Positions 1 through 5,375 of a stretch of DNA of 5,375 nt are shown here, in pieces. The stretch spans positions 1 to 5,375 of the forward strand of contig USTO01000046.1 of assembly GCA_900557675.1 (NCBI GenBank), in the 5' to 3' direction. Under the pieces are notes generated by a model. The model searched no databases. It worked only from the letters and a program-made list of their open reading frames with translations, and was not told the origin of the DNA. The position numbers were made by a program, and so were the translations under genes. This stretch comes from an uncultured Mollicutes bacterium (GTDB lineage Bacteria; Bacillota_I; Bacilli_A; RF39; UBA660). The first letter of the stretch is position 1, and each line of letters begins with the position of its first letter.

Positions 1-1809
1 TATGGCCGTGGTTACGTACTAAGAAGACTCTTACGAAGAGCCGTAAGAATGAGCCGTAAACTAAATATAAATCATAGCTTTATGTCTAATTTAGTCAAAG
101 TAGTTGTCGATAACTATAAAGAAATATACCCATATCTTGTCAAAGAAGAAGAAAATATAAAAGAATTAATAACTAAGGAAGAAGAACTATTCCATAAAAC
201 CCTCCTTTCCGGAGAAAAAAGACTAGAAGAACTCTTTACAACAAGTAGTAATAAAAAAATAAGTGGTAAAGAAGCCTTTAAACTATACGATACTTACGGT
301 TTCCCCGTCGAACTAACTACAGAAATAGCCGAGGAAAAAGGCTTTACTGTCGATACCGAAGAATTCAAAAAATATATGGATATGCAAAAAGAAACCGCTC
401 GTAGTAATAGAAAAAACTATAAAAGTATGAATATGCAAAGTGAAGCCATTATAAACTACAAAGAAGAAAGCGAATTCGTAGGTTACGATACCCTAACTAC
501 CGAAAGCAAAGTAATAGGAATAATAAGAGATGATGAACTAGTAAACAGTTCCAGTACCGATTGCCTAGTTATATTAGATAAATGCCCATTCTATGCCGAA
601 AGCGGTGGCCAAGTTAGCGATCAAGGCACAATAAAAAATGAAAGTGCTGAACTAGAAGTCCTTAACGTTATCAAAAGTCCAAACGGCCAAAACCTAATTC
701 ACGTTGAAGTCAAAAACGGCCTTATAACTACCGGCGACACCGTTACCGCTACTGTTGATAAAGATTTCCGAAGCGATATAACCAAAAACCATAGTGCTGT
801 CCACTTACTTCAAAAAACCCTTCAAGACATCTTTGGAGATTCCCTTCATCAAGCCGGAAGCAATGTTACTAACGAAAGTTTCCGTTTCGACTTCAATTAC
901 CGAGGTCGTCTTAGCGATGAAATAATAACCAAAGTCGAAGAAGAAGTAAACAAAAAAATCAGTCAAAATATCGATACCTATATCAGTTATATGAAACTAG
1001 ATGAAGCCAAAAAAAGAGGAGCAATGGCCCTTTTCGAGGACAAGTATGGTGACATTGTTAGAGTAGTGGAACTAGGAGATTCCATTGAACTATGCGGAGG
1101 AACCCACGTCAAAAATACCGGTGACATAAAGAAAGTAGGTATCATTAATGTTGAAAATAAAGGTAGCGATATTTACCGAATTACAGGCACTTCCGATAGA
1201 TGGATAATCCCAATGATGCAACGAGAAATAGCTCCATATAATGACGATATGATTAAACTCCTCGGTAAAGTCAAAAAAATATTAATGGATGCTGATAAAA
1301 TGGATATCAAACTAAACTGGAGTTACGATATAAATAACGATGCTCCAACCTGTTATAACGATATAGTATTCAATAGAAACGAAGTAAAAGGCCTCAAAGA
1401 AGAAGTAAAAAACCTCGAAAAAAAATATATGGAATTAAAAAGCCAAAAATCCGTAAGTGATCTAAGTAACTTTATGGAAAATATAAATAACATAAATAAT
1501 ATAAATACTGTCATTGCCATAACAAAAGACTATGACGTAAATACCCTAAAACAAATAGTAGATAATCTTTCTAATAGAATAGAAAATAGCTTCATTCTCC
1601 TTGCCAACGTCGGTGAAAATAGCGTTAACTTCGTTTGCAAAAATAAAACAACTAACGAAAACATTGATGCTGGTAAAATCATTAAACACCTCAGCCTAAA
1701 ATGCAGTGGAAATGGTGGAGGCAATAAAACCTTTGCTCAAGGTGGAGGAAGTGATACCACTAACGTTAGTATGTATCTAAAAGAAATAAAAGAAAGTCTA
1801 GCATCATAA
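1..1809 (+). CDS. alaS: Alanyl-tRNA synthetase, C-terminal part (5' end lies outside the window)
   Basis: AlaRS charges tRNA-Ala with alanine in the cytoplasm and hydrolyses mischarged Ser/Gly-tRNA-Ala. The frame is open from base 1 and already reads YGRGYVLRRLLRRAVRMSRK, a hallmark of the end of the catalytic/tRNA-recognition half, so the ATG at 49 is internal. About 300 N-terminal residues with the class II motifs are missing. In window residues: DTYGFPVELT at 97-106; editing-domain PFYAESGGQ at 196-204; HxxxH at H264/H268 and CGGTH at C365-H369, which together form the usual Zn/editing site; a coiled coil at about 459-482; and a C-Ala/DHHA1 glycine-rich segment (GGGNKTFAQGGGSD, 572-585). 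It ends with TAA after 602 visible residues, near the expected length for this part. Oddity: the segment after CGGTH reads ENKGSDIYRITGTS, where most bacteria have a GGIAxGVRRIEAVTG-like motif. The identification is very secure. Confidence 0.97.
   Translation, partial: YGRGYVLRRLLRRAVRMSRKLNINHSFMSNLVKVVVDNYKEIYPYLVKEEENIKELITKEEELFHKTLLSGEKRLEELFTTSSNKKISGKEAFKLYDTYGFPVELTTEIAEEKGFTVDTEEFKKYMDMQKETARSNRKNYKSMNMQSEAIINYKEESEFVGYDTLTTESKVIGIIRDDELVNSSSTDCLVILDKCPFYAESGGQVSDQGTIKNESAELEVLNVIKSPNGQNLIHVEVKNGLITTGDTVTATVDKDFRSDITKNHSAVHLLQKTLQDIFGDSLHQAGSNVTNESFRFDFNYRGRLSDEIITKVEEEVNKKISQNIDTYISYMKLDEAKKRGAMALFEDKYGDIVRVVELGDSIELCGGTHVKNTGDIKKVGIINVENKGSDIYRITGTSDRWIIPMMQREIAPYNDDMIKLLGKVKKILMDADKMDIKLNWSYDINNDAPTCYNDIVFNRNEVKGLKEEVKNLEKKYMELKSQKSVSDLSNFMENINNINNINTVIAITKDYDVNTLKQIVDNLSNRIENSFILLANVGENSVNFVCKNKTTNENIDAGKIIKHLSLKCSGNGGGNKTFAQGGGSDTTNVSMYLKEIKESLAS
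1483..1509 (+). repeat. Three 9-bp near-identical tandem units inside alaS
   Basis: The units ATAAATAAC, ATAAATAAT and ATAAATACT sit head to tail and in frame, encoding INN-INN-INT between the coiled coil and the C-Ala domain. This looks like replication slippage in an AT-rich linker. No function is implied. Confidence 0.6.
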
Positions 1810-1823
1810 GACTTTCTTTTATT
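1785..1823 (+). terminator. Hairpin terminator overlapping the alaS stop codon
   Basis: The arms 1785-1799 (AATAAAAGAAAGTCT) and 1809-1823 (AGACTTTCTTTTATT) are perfect reverse complements: 15 bp with a 9-nt loop (1800-1808). The 5' arm is the last sense codons of alaS, and the TAA stop (1807-1809) runs from the loop into the 3' arm. The T-rich 3' arm supplies a U-tract-like end. The stem is AT-rich with few GC pairs, so its strength is uncertain, but length, perfection and position between two genes support a rho-independent terminator. The A-rich 5' arm could let it act in both directions. Confidence 0.75.
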
Positions 1824-1848
1824 ACTCCATACTATATTTAAAAAATTA

Positions 1849-1877
1849 TAGATTAGTTCCCAAATATATGATAAAAT
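1849..1877 (+). promoter_or_regulatory. Extended -10 promoter for the CPBP protease gene
   Basis: A -10 box TAAAAT (1872-1877, 5/6 to TATAAT) is preceded by TGA (1869-1871), giving an extended -10. The best -35 at 17-bp spacing is weak (TAGATT, 1849-1854, 3/6). A CCC run lies at 1859-1861. The 20 bases at 1868-1887 match the corresponding bases before mutL at 16 positions with identical spacing, which supports a real promoter recognised by the housekeeping sigma factor. Start-site prediction: around 1884. Confidence 0.6.
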
Positions 1878-1902
1878 ATAAATAGAAGAAAAGGAGACAA
1901 TT

Positions 1903-2583
1903 ATGGAATACTTTAAAAAATTTATCTACGCCCTAAAAGAAATATTTATAATCTATATATTAGAGTACATCGTTCTTTTTGGAATTAGTATAATTTACAC
2001 TATGTGTGGCGGAAACAATGTCAAACACTTTGTCATAAACTATATGCCCTATATACTACTAACCTTTAATATAATAGTAATAATTATCCTATATAAAAAA
2101 TACTATAAACAAGAGAAAAATATAAGTCCAAAAAAAATTATTCCCCTTGCTATGATTGGCGTATTTTCCGCCACATTTATGAATATGCTACTATTTAAAG
2201 TAGGAGGATCCGGTACAAGTTCCAATATGAGTTTATGGCTAGTAGTTCTATCTACAGGCTTTATAGGTCCCATTATGGAAGAACTACTATTTAGATATAT
2301 CTATCTAAATAAACTCCTAAAATTCAATGACGAAAATACCAGTATAATGATAAGTACATTTGTCTTTGCAATTCTCCACGGTACACTATATAATATGATA
2401 TATGCCTTTGTTCTAGGCTTAATACTAAGTAAAATATATCTCAAATACAAAAACATAAAAGCCAGTATGCTTGTCCATATAAGTGCAAATCTAATCGTAA
2501 TATTTCTAACCAGCTTTGATATATACTTACTAATAATTAGTCTAATAGGACTAATTATAAGTTATAAAATAGAACAAAGATAA
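1903..2583 (+). CDS. CPBP/ABI-family intramembrane metalloprotease-like protein
   Basis: This 226-residue protein is almost entirely hydrophobic, with about seven or eight probable membrane segments (roughly 13-35, 47-66, 78-99, 110-125, 145-160, 163-181, 188-203, 205-221). It carries the three signature motifs of the CPBP (CAAX protease and bacteriocin-processing, formerly ABI) family: EELLFR at 126-131 (EExxxR), F155-AIL-H159 (FxxxH) and H192-ISA-N196 (HxxxN). All expected catalytic residues are therefore present, so it is probably an active glutamic-type protease in the cytoplasmic membrane. Family members cleave prenylated or membrane substrates, process peptides or give bacteriocin self-immunity; which applies here cannot be told. 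The start is set by AAGGAG (1891-1896), 6 nt before ATG. It has its own promoter and flanking terminators, so it seems to be a one-gene unit. No bacteriocin-like ORF is adjacent. Confidence 0.92.
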   Translation: MEYFKKFIYALKEIFIIYILEYIVLFGISIIYTMCGGNNVKHFVINYMPYILLTFNIIVIIILYKKYYKQEKNISPKKIIPLAMIGVFSATFMNMLLFKVGGSGTSSNMSLWLVVLSTGFIGPIMEELLFRYIYLNKLLKFNDENTSIMISTFVFAILHGTLYNMIYAFVLGLILSKIYLKYKNIKASMLVHISANLIVIFLTSFDIYLLIISLIGLIISYKIEQR

Positions 2584-2601
2584 AAAACTAAAAATATAAT
2601 T

Positions 2602-2629
2602 AACGACACATCTTCAAATGTGTTGTTTT
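2602..2629 (+). terminator. Hairpin terminator after the protease gene
   Basis: The arms 2602-2611 (AACGACACAT) and 2618-2627 (ATGTGTTGTT) pair over 10 bp with one G-U pair and a 6-nt loop (CTTCAA). The 3' arm runs into TTTT (2626-2629). It begins 18 nt after the protease TAA, the normal place for a rho-independent terminator. Its 3' arm overlaps the probable -35 of the mutL promoter. Confidence 0.72.
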
Positions 2630-2651
2630 AATCCCCCAAAAATGATATAAT
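2623..2651 (+). promoter_or_regulatory. Extended -10 promoter for mutL-miaA
   Basis: There is a perfect TATAAT at 2646-2651 with TGA immediately upstream (2643-2645, extended -10), and TTGTTT at 2623-2628 as a half-matching -35 with 17-bp spacing. A run of five C lies at 2633-2637. The region 2642-2661 shares 16 of 20 bases with the promoter of the preceding gene. The predicted start is near 2658, giving a very short leader before the Shine-Dalgarno (GAGGAAG, 2664-2670). Confidence 0.75.
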
Positions 2652-2675
2652 TGTAATAGAAATGAGGAAGTATTT

Positions 2676-4463
2676 ATGAATAAAATCAAAGTAATGAGTG
2701 AACACTTATCAAATAAAATAGCCGCCGGAGAAGTAGTAGAAAAATGCCTCTCCGTCGTAAAAGAACTAGTAGAAAACTCTGTTGACGCTAAAAGCACAGA
2801 AATATATATATACCTAAAAGAAGCCGGTCTTAGAGAAATAAAAGTAATAGATAACGGTACGGGAATGAATAAAGAAGATGCCAAACTATGTTTTGAAAGA
2901 CACGCTACCAGTAAACTATATACAGACGACGACTTATTCAACATATCATCCCTAGGCTTTAGAGGTGAAGCCTTGCCATCAATAGCATCTGTATCAAATG
3001 TTATCTTAAAAACCTGTTCTGATGAAGAAATAGGCTTTATGGTCCACATCAAAGGAGGAACCCTTATAGAAGAAGGGGAGTGTGAAGCCCGTAAAGGAAC
3101 AAGCATAACAGTAAATAATCTCTTCTATAACACTCCAGCACGTTTTAAATACCTAAAAAGCCCTTATACAGAACTAGCCAATATTACTGAATATATTCAT
3201 AAAATGGCTCTATCATACCCAAATATAAAATTTAAACTAATAAATGATGACAAAGAAATCATAAATACTGACGGTTCCGGCAACCTCTTAAAAGTAATAA
3301 AAGATATATACGGCCTTAACATAACAAAAAAAATGCTCTATATAAAAGGAAATAACCTAGACTATACCATTGAAGGATATATATCCTTACCAGAAGTAAA
3401 TAGAGCCACTAAAAATCACATATCAGTCTTAGTAAACGGAAGAGTAATAAAAAACCATATCCTAAACCGTGTCATAAACGAAGCCTATTCCACTTTTAAA
3501 GAAGACACTAGATACCCAATAACTGTCATAAATATTACTGCCGATCCAACATTAATAGATGTAAATATACATCCCTCAAAACTAGATATAAATTTCAGCA
3601 ATTTCGAGGATCTTCAAAATCTAATAACAGATACCATTAAAGAAGTACTAAAAAATAAACTATTAATTCCCAAAATAGAAATCAAAGAAGAAAAACCAAT
3701 TAATTACGAAAATATCTCTTTAAACCTTGAAAAAAACATCGTTAAAGAACCCGAAACACCCCTCGATGAAGAATACAAAAAAAGACTAGAAAGCTACATA
3801 AACGATGATGCAAATATAACCGACGAAGAACTAGAAACCATTAGAGAAGAATATGCACCAGATATAACCTCCGAAAACAAACTCCCTGAATTATATCCCG
3901 TCGGTCTTGCCTTCGGTACATATATAATATGCCAAAATGAATTAGGACTATATCTAATTGATCAGCACGCTGCCAAAGAAAGAGTAAACTATGAAAAAGT
4001 ATCATTCCTAATGAAACATCCTACTGGAAATACCATAAGCCCCCTAATTCCCATTAATATAGAACTACCCCTAAACGAAGCAATGATAATAGAAAAAAAT
4101 ATGGACATATTAGCAAGCCTTAACATAAAAGTAGAACGCTTTGGTAACAGTTCTTTTAGAGTAATAGAACATCCCCTTTGGTTTACCAAAGGTTATGAAA
4201 CCGAAACCATAAAAGCCATTTTCGATAACATTCTCGAAAAAGAAAAAAACTTTGACCTCGGAAAATTCCGTGATAATCTCGCTAAAATGGTTAGTTGCAA
4301 AATGAGTATCAAGGCCAATACTGATATCAGCTTTGCTGATATGGAAAGCCTAATAAGCGATCTCCGCCAGTGCCACAACCCCTTCAATTGTCCCCACGGT
4401 CGCCCAACAATTATTAATTTCACTAAGTATGAACTAGAAAAAATGTTCAAAAGGAGTATATAA
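2676..4463 (+). CDS. mutL: DNA mismatch repair protein MutL, endonuclease type
   Basis: MutL couples mismatch recognition by MutS to strand removal. The 595-residue protein has a full N-terminal GHKL ATPase: E30 and N34 in KELVENSVDA, DNGTGM 59-64, RHATSK 75-80, GFRGEAL 94-100, GTSITVNNLFYNTPAR 141-156, and the conserved lysine in HPSK (K302). A linker of about 330-400, rich in Glu and Lys, leads to the C-terminal dimerisation/nuclease domain. That domain holds DQHAAKERVNYE (429-440, exact DQHAx2Ex4E), SCKMSIKAN (540-548), C566-H567 and CPHGRP (572-577), the metal-site set of nicking MutL proteins found where MutH is absent. A clamp-binding motif of the QxxIxP type is only partly kept (ISPLIP, 454-459). 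The start is fixed by GAGGAAG (2664-2670) and the conserved N-terminus. It overlaps miaA by one base. Oddity: VEKCLSVV replaces the usual VERPASVV. Confidence 0.98.
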   Translation: MNKIKVMSEHLSNKIAAGEVVEKCLSVVKELVENSVDAKSTEIYIYLKEAGLREIKVIDNGTGMNKEDAKLCFERHATSKLYTDDDLFNISSLGFRGEALPSIASVSNVILKTCSDEEIGFMVHIKGGTLIEEGECEARKGTSITVNNLFYNTPARFKYLKSPYTELANITEYIHKMALSYPNIKFKLINDDKEIINTDGSGNLLKVIKDIYGLNITKKMLYIKGNNLDYTIEGYISLPEVNRATKNHISVLVNGRVIKNHILNRVINEAYSTFKEDTRYPITVINITADPTLIDVNIHPSKLDINFSNFEDLQNLITDTIKEVLKNKLLIPKIEIKEEKPINYENISLNLEKNIVKEPETPLDEEYKKRLESYINDDANITDEELETIREEYAPDITSENKLPELYPVGLAFGTYIICQNELGLYLIDQHAAKERVNYEKVSFLMKHPTGNTISPLIPINIELPLNEAMIIEKNMDILASLNIKVERFGNSSFRVIEHPLWFTKGYETETIKAIFDNILEKEKNFDLGKFRDNLAKMVSCKMSIKANTDISFADMESLISDLRQCHNPFNCPHGRPTIINFTKYELEKMFKRSI

Positions 4464-4465
4464 TG
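4449..4465 (+). promoter_or_regulatory. miaA Shine-Dalgarno and TAATG coupling junction
   Basis: AAAAGGAG (4449-4456) lies within the last mutL codons, 6 nt before the miaA ATG (4463-4465). The last A of the mutL TAA (4461-4463) is the first base of that ATG. This fixes the miaA start and predicts that ribosomes ending mutL re-initiate on miaA. No separate miaA promoter was seen. Confidence 0.85.
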
Positions 4466-5218
4466 ATTATTGTAATAGTAGGCCCTACAGGAGTAGGTAA
4501 AACAAAACTAAGTATAGAATTAGCCAAAAAGTACGATGGAGAAATCATAAACTTCGATAGCGTCCAAATATATAAAGAATTAAATATAGGAAGTGCCAAA
4601 GTAACCCCCCAAGAAATGGAAAACATACCCCACCATTTAATAGACTTTGTTGACATAAACGAACCCTATACCGTATACGATTATCAAACCCAAGCCCGTA
4701 GGGAAATATCCCAACTAGAAAAAAAAGGCAAAACCATAATTATGGTCGGAGGCACAGGACTATATGCCAAAAGTGTACTATACGATTACAACTTCACTAA
4801 CGAAAACATTACCAATAATTACGAAAATCTAAGTACCGAATACCTCTATAATAAAGCTCTCTCTATTGACAAAGAATGCACCATACCCCAAAATAATAGA
4901 CGCAGACTAATAAGATTCCTAAACTACTACGATAACCATAACGAAAGTATGAGACTAAATAATAACGGTGATAAAAAAATATATAACTTCATTACCATCG
5001 GCCTCACAACCGATAGAAGTATCCTCTATCAAAGAATAAACAATAGAGTAGATAAAATGATTGAACAAGGCTTAATAAATGAAGCCCATAACCTCTATAA
5101 AAGAAATATCCATAGCAAAGCCACTCAAAGTATCGGCTATAAAGAACTATATAATTACTTCGATAAAAAAATAAGTTTAGAAGAAGCAATTAACAATATA
5201 AAAAGAAATTCTCGTAGA
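4463..5218 (+). CDS. miaA: tRNA dimethylallyltransferase MiaA, 3' end replaced at a sequence junction
   Basis: MiaA transfers a dimethylallyl group from DMAPP to N6 of A37 in tRNAs that read codons starting with U. About 252 recognisable residues show the P-loop GPTGVGKT (7-14), DSVQIY (32-37), IGSAK (42-46), HHLID (57-61), GGTGLY (96-101), NNRRRLIR (144-151), RINNRVDKMIEQGLI (191-205), QSIGYKEL (222-229) and KRNSRR (247-252). The family then continues with a YAKRQxTWFR-like segment, but here the sequence changes abruptly. The frame stays open to the window edge, yet the following 52 residues look nothing like MiaA and are hydrophobic because they are the antisense of another gene. The region between GGTGLY and NNRRR is short, suggesting a reduced swivel domain. 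It is co-transcribed with mutL. Identity is secure; whether the living cell has an intact gene cannot be decided here. Confidence 0.95.
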
Positions 5219-5222
5219 CAGC
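5213..5222. other. Abrupt sequence junction: chimeric join or recombination breakpoint
   Basis: miaA homology ends at about 5218. Sampled GC is 30% at 5101-5160 and 18% at 5161-5210, against 48% at 5221-5280 and 45% at 5281-5340. Codon style changes at the same point, and a minus-strand coding frame starts there as miaA stops. No inverted repeats, target duplication or transposase is visible at the join. The exact point is blurred by a few bases that could fit either side (around CTCGTAGACA). Confidence 0.85.
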
Positions 5223-5375
5223 GCCAGAAGATCCAGCAGATCCTCATAATCGGACAGATTATTCTCCATTGCTGTCAGCTTTGCCTGAAGCTTGTCTACT
5301 TCATTATTCAGCTCCTCATTTTCATTCTGGAGCTGCGTCGTCTTATGTTTTCTCTGGGCAATACCTGCTGTAAAA
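5219..5375 (-). CDS. Internal fragment of a coiled-coil protein, probably from a different genome
   Basis: On the minus strand, the frame starting at 5374 is open through the whole tail and is the only minus frame without a stop there. It encodes about 52-55 residues rich in Glu, Asn, Gln, Lys and Leu. Leu/Val/Met recur at heptad a/d positions: counting from the right edge, d at 15, 22, 29 and 36, and a at 26, 33 and 40. This is a clear parallel coiled-coil pattern around LQNENEELNNEVDKLQAKLT. It has no start codon in the window, and past the junction the frame runs into AT-rich miaA sequence and stops at TAA (5177-5179), which is not a natural end. CTG and CAG codons differ from the CTA/CAA style of the other genes and resemble mid-GC Firmicutes such as Lachnospiraceae (inference only). 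The family is not recognisable. A second open frame exists on the plus strand but looks non-coding. Confidence 0.55.

Noticed and set aside
49..51. ATG at 49 as the start of a 586-residue protein
   Set aside because: The frame is open upstream to base 1 and reads conserved AlaRS sequence (GRGYVLRR) there; 49 is an internal methionine.
1824..1902. Riboswitch or T-box leader before the protease gene, or a small RNA
   Set aside because: The spacer is too short and AT-rich, with no stable structure beyond the alaS terminator; promoter and Shine-Dalgarno account for it.
1903..2583. Bacteriocin immunity system
   Set aside because: Family membership allows it, but no precursor peptide, transporter or regulator is present nearby.
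2600..3106. Minus-strand 168-residue frame over the start of mutL
   Set aside because: It is antisense to the highly conserved MutL ATPase domain, has no ribosome binding site or domain pattern, and arises from the low T content of the coding strand.
3989..4656. Minus-strand frames within mutL and miaA
   Set aside because: They are antisense shadows of conserved MutL C-terminal and MiaA N-terminal coding sequence.
5004..5189. Minus-strand 61-residue frame inside miaA
   Set aside because: It is Tyr/Leu/Phe-rich antisense of conserved MiaA motifs, with no start signals.
5221..5373. Second open plus-strand frame in the tail, ending with TAA
   Set aside because: Its translation is rich in Pro, His, Ser and Ala with no domain pattern, whereas the minus strand gives a regular heptad coiled coil. 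I treat it as a shadow, although the stretch is short.
5219..5375. MiaA with a hydrophobic, membrane-anchoring C-terminal extension
   Set aside because: The extension begins exactly at the composition break, lacks the expected YAKRQ segment, and its hydrophobicity is the usual by-product of reading a Glu/Lys-rich coiled-coil gene on the wrong strand.
5213..5375. Insertion-sequence or prophage boundary at the right end
   Set aside because: No transposase, integrase, terminal inverted repeat, target duplication or att-like core is visible; the new side is the middle of a coiled-coil gene.

Overview
The window looks like a short stretch of a low-GC, host-associated Firmicutes-type genome (Bacilli/Mollicutes-related; I cannot place it more finely). 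The genes are AT-rich, all complete ones stop with TAA, and ATA (Ile), CTA (Leu) and AGA (Arg) codons are heavily used. The order alaS / small membrane protease / mutL / miaA is ordinary housekeeping content, and mutL followed by miaA is a classic bacterial pairing.

Layout. Bases 1-1809 hold the C-terminal two thirds of alanyl-tRNA synthetase, open from the left edge. Its stop codon lies in the loop side of a 15-bp hairpin that probably ends transcription. A short intergenic region (1824-1902) carries an extended -10 promoter and a Shine-Dalgarno for a 226-residue CPBP/ABI-type intramembrane protease (1903-2583). A second hairpin terminator follows, its 3' arm overlapping the probable -35 box of a second promoter that drives mutL (2676-4463). 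The MutL has the endonuclease motifs of lineages without MutH. mutL and miaA share one base in a TAATG stop/start junction, with the miaA Shine-Dalgarno inside the end of mutL, so they are probably one translationally coupled operon. Together they join mismatch repair and the N6-isopentenyl modification of A37 in tRNAs. alaS also serves tRNA function; the protease has no obvious link to either.

The most important anomaly is at the right end. At about 5213-5222 the miaA reading frame stops resembling MiaA, just after its conserved KRNSRR segment. Sampled GC rises from roughly 18-30% to about 45%, and codon preference changes to CTG/CAG. The remaining 157 bases read, on the minus strand, as part of a heptad-patterned coiled-coil protein in a different codon style. 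Both genes are cut at the same point, so this is best explained by a chimeric assembly join or an illegitimate recombination junction. miaA should be treated as incomplete and the tail as possibly from another organism.

I found no tRNA, rRNA, CRISPR array, insertion sequence or convincing new system. The most interesting native signal is a pair of promoters upstream of the protease and mutL that share 16 of 20 bases across the -10 and presumed start site, preceded by a C-run.
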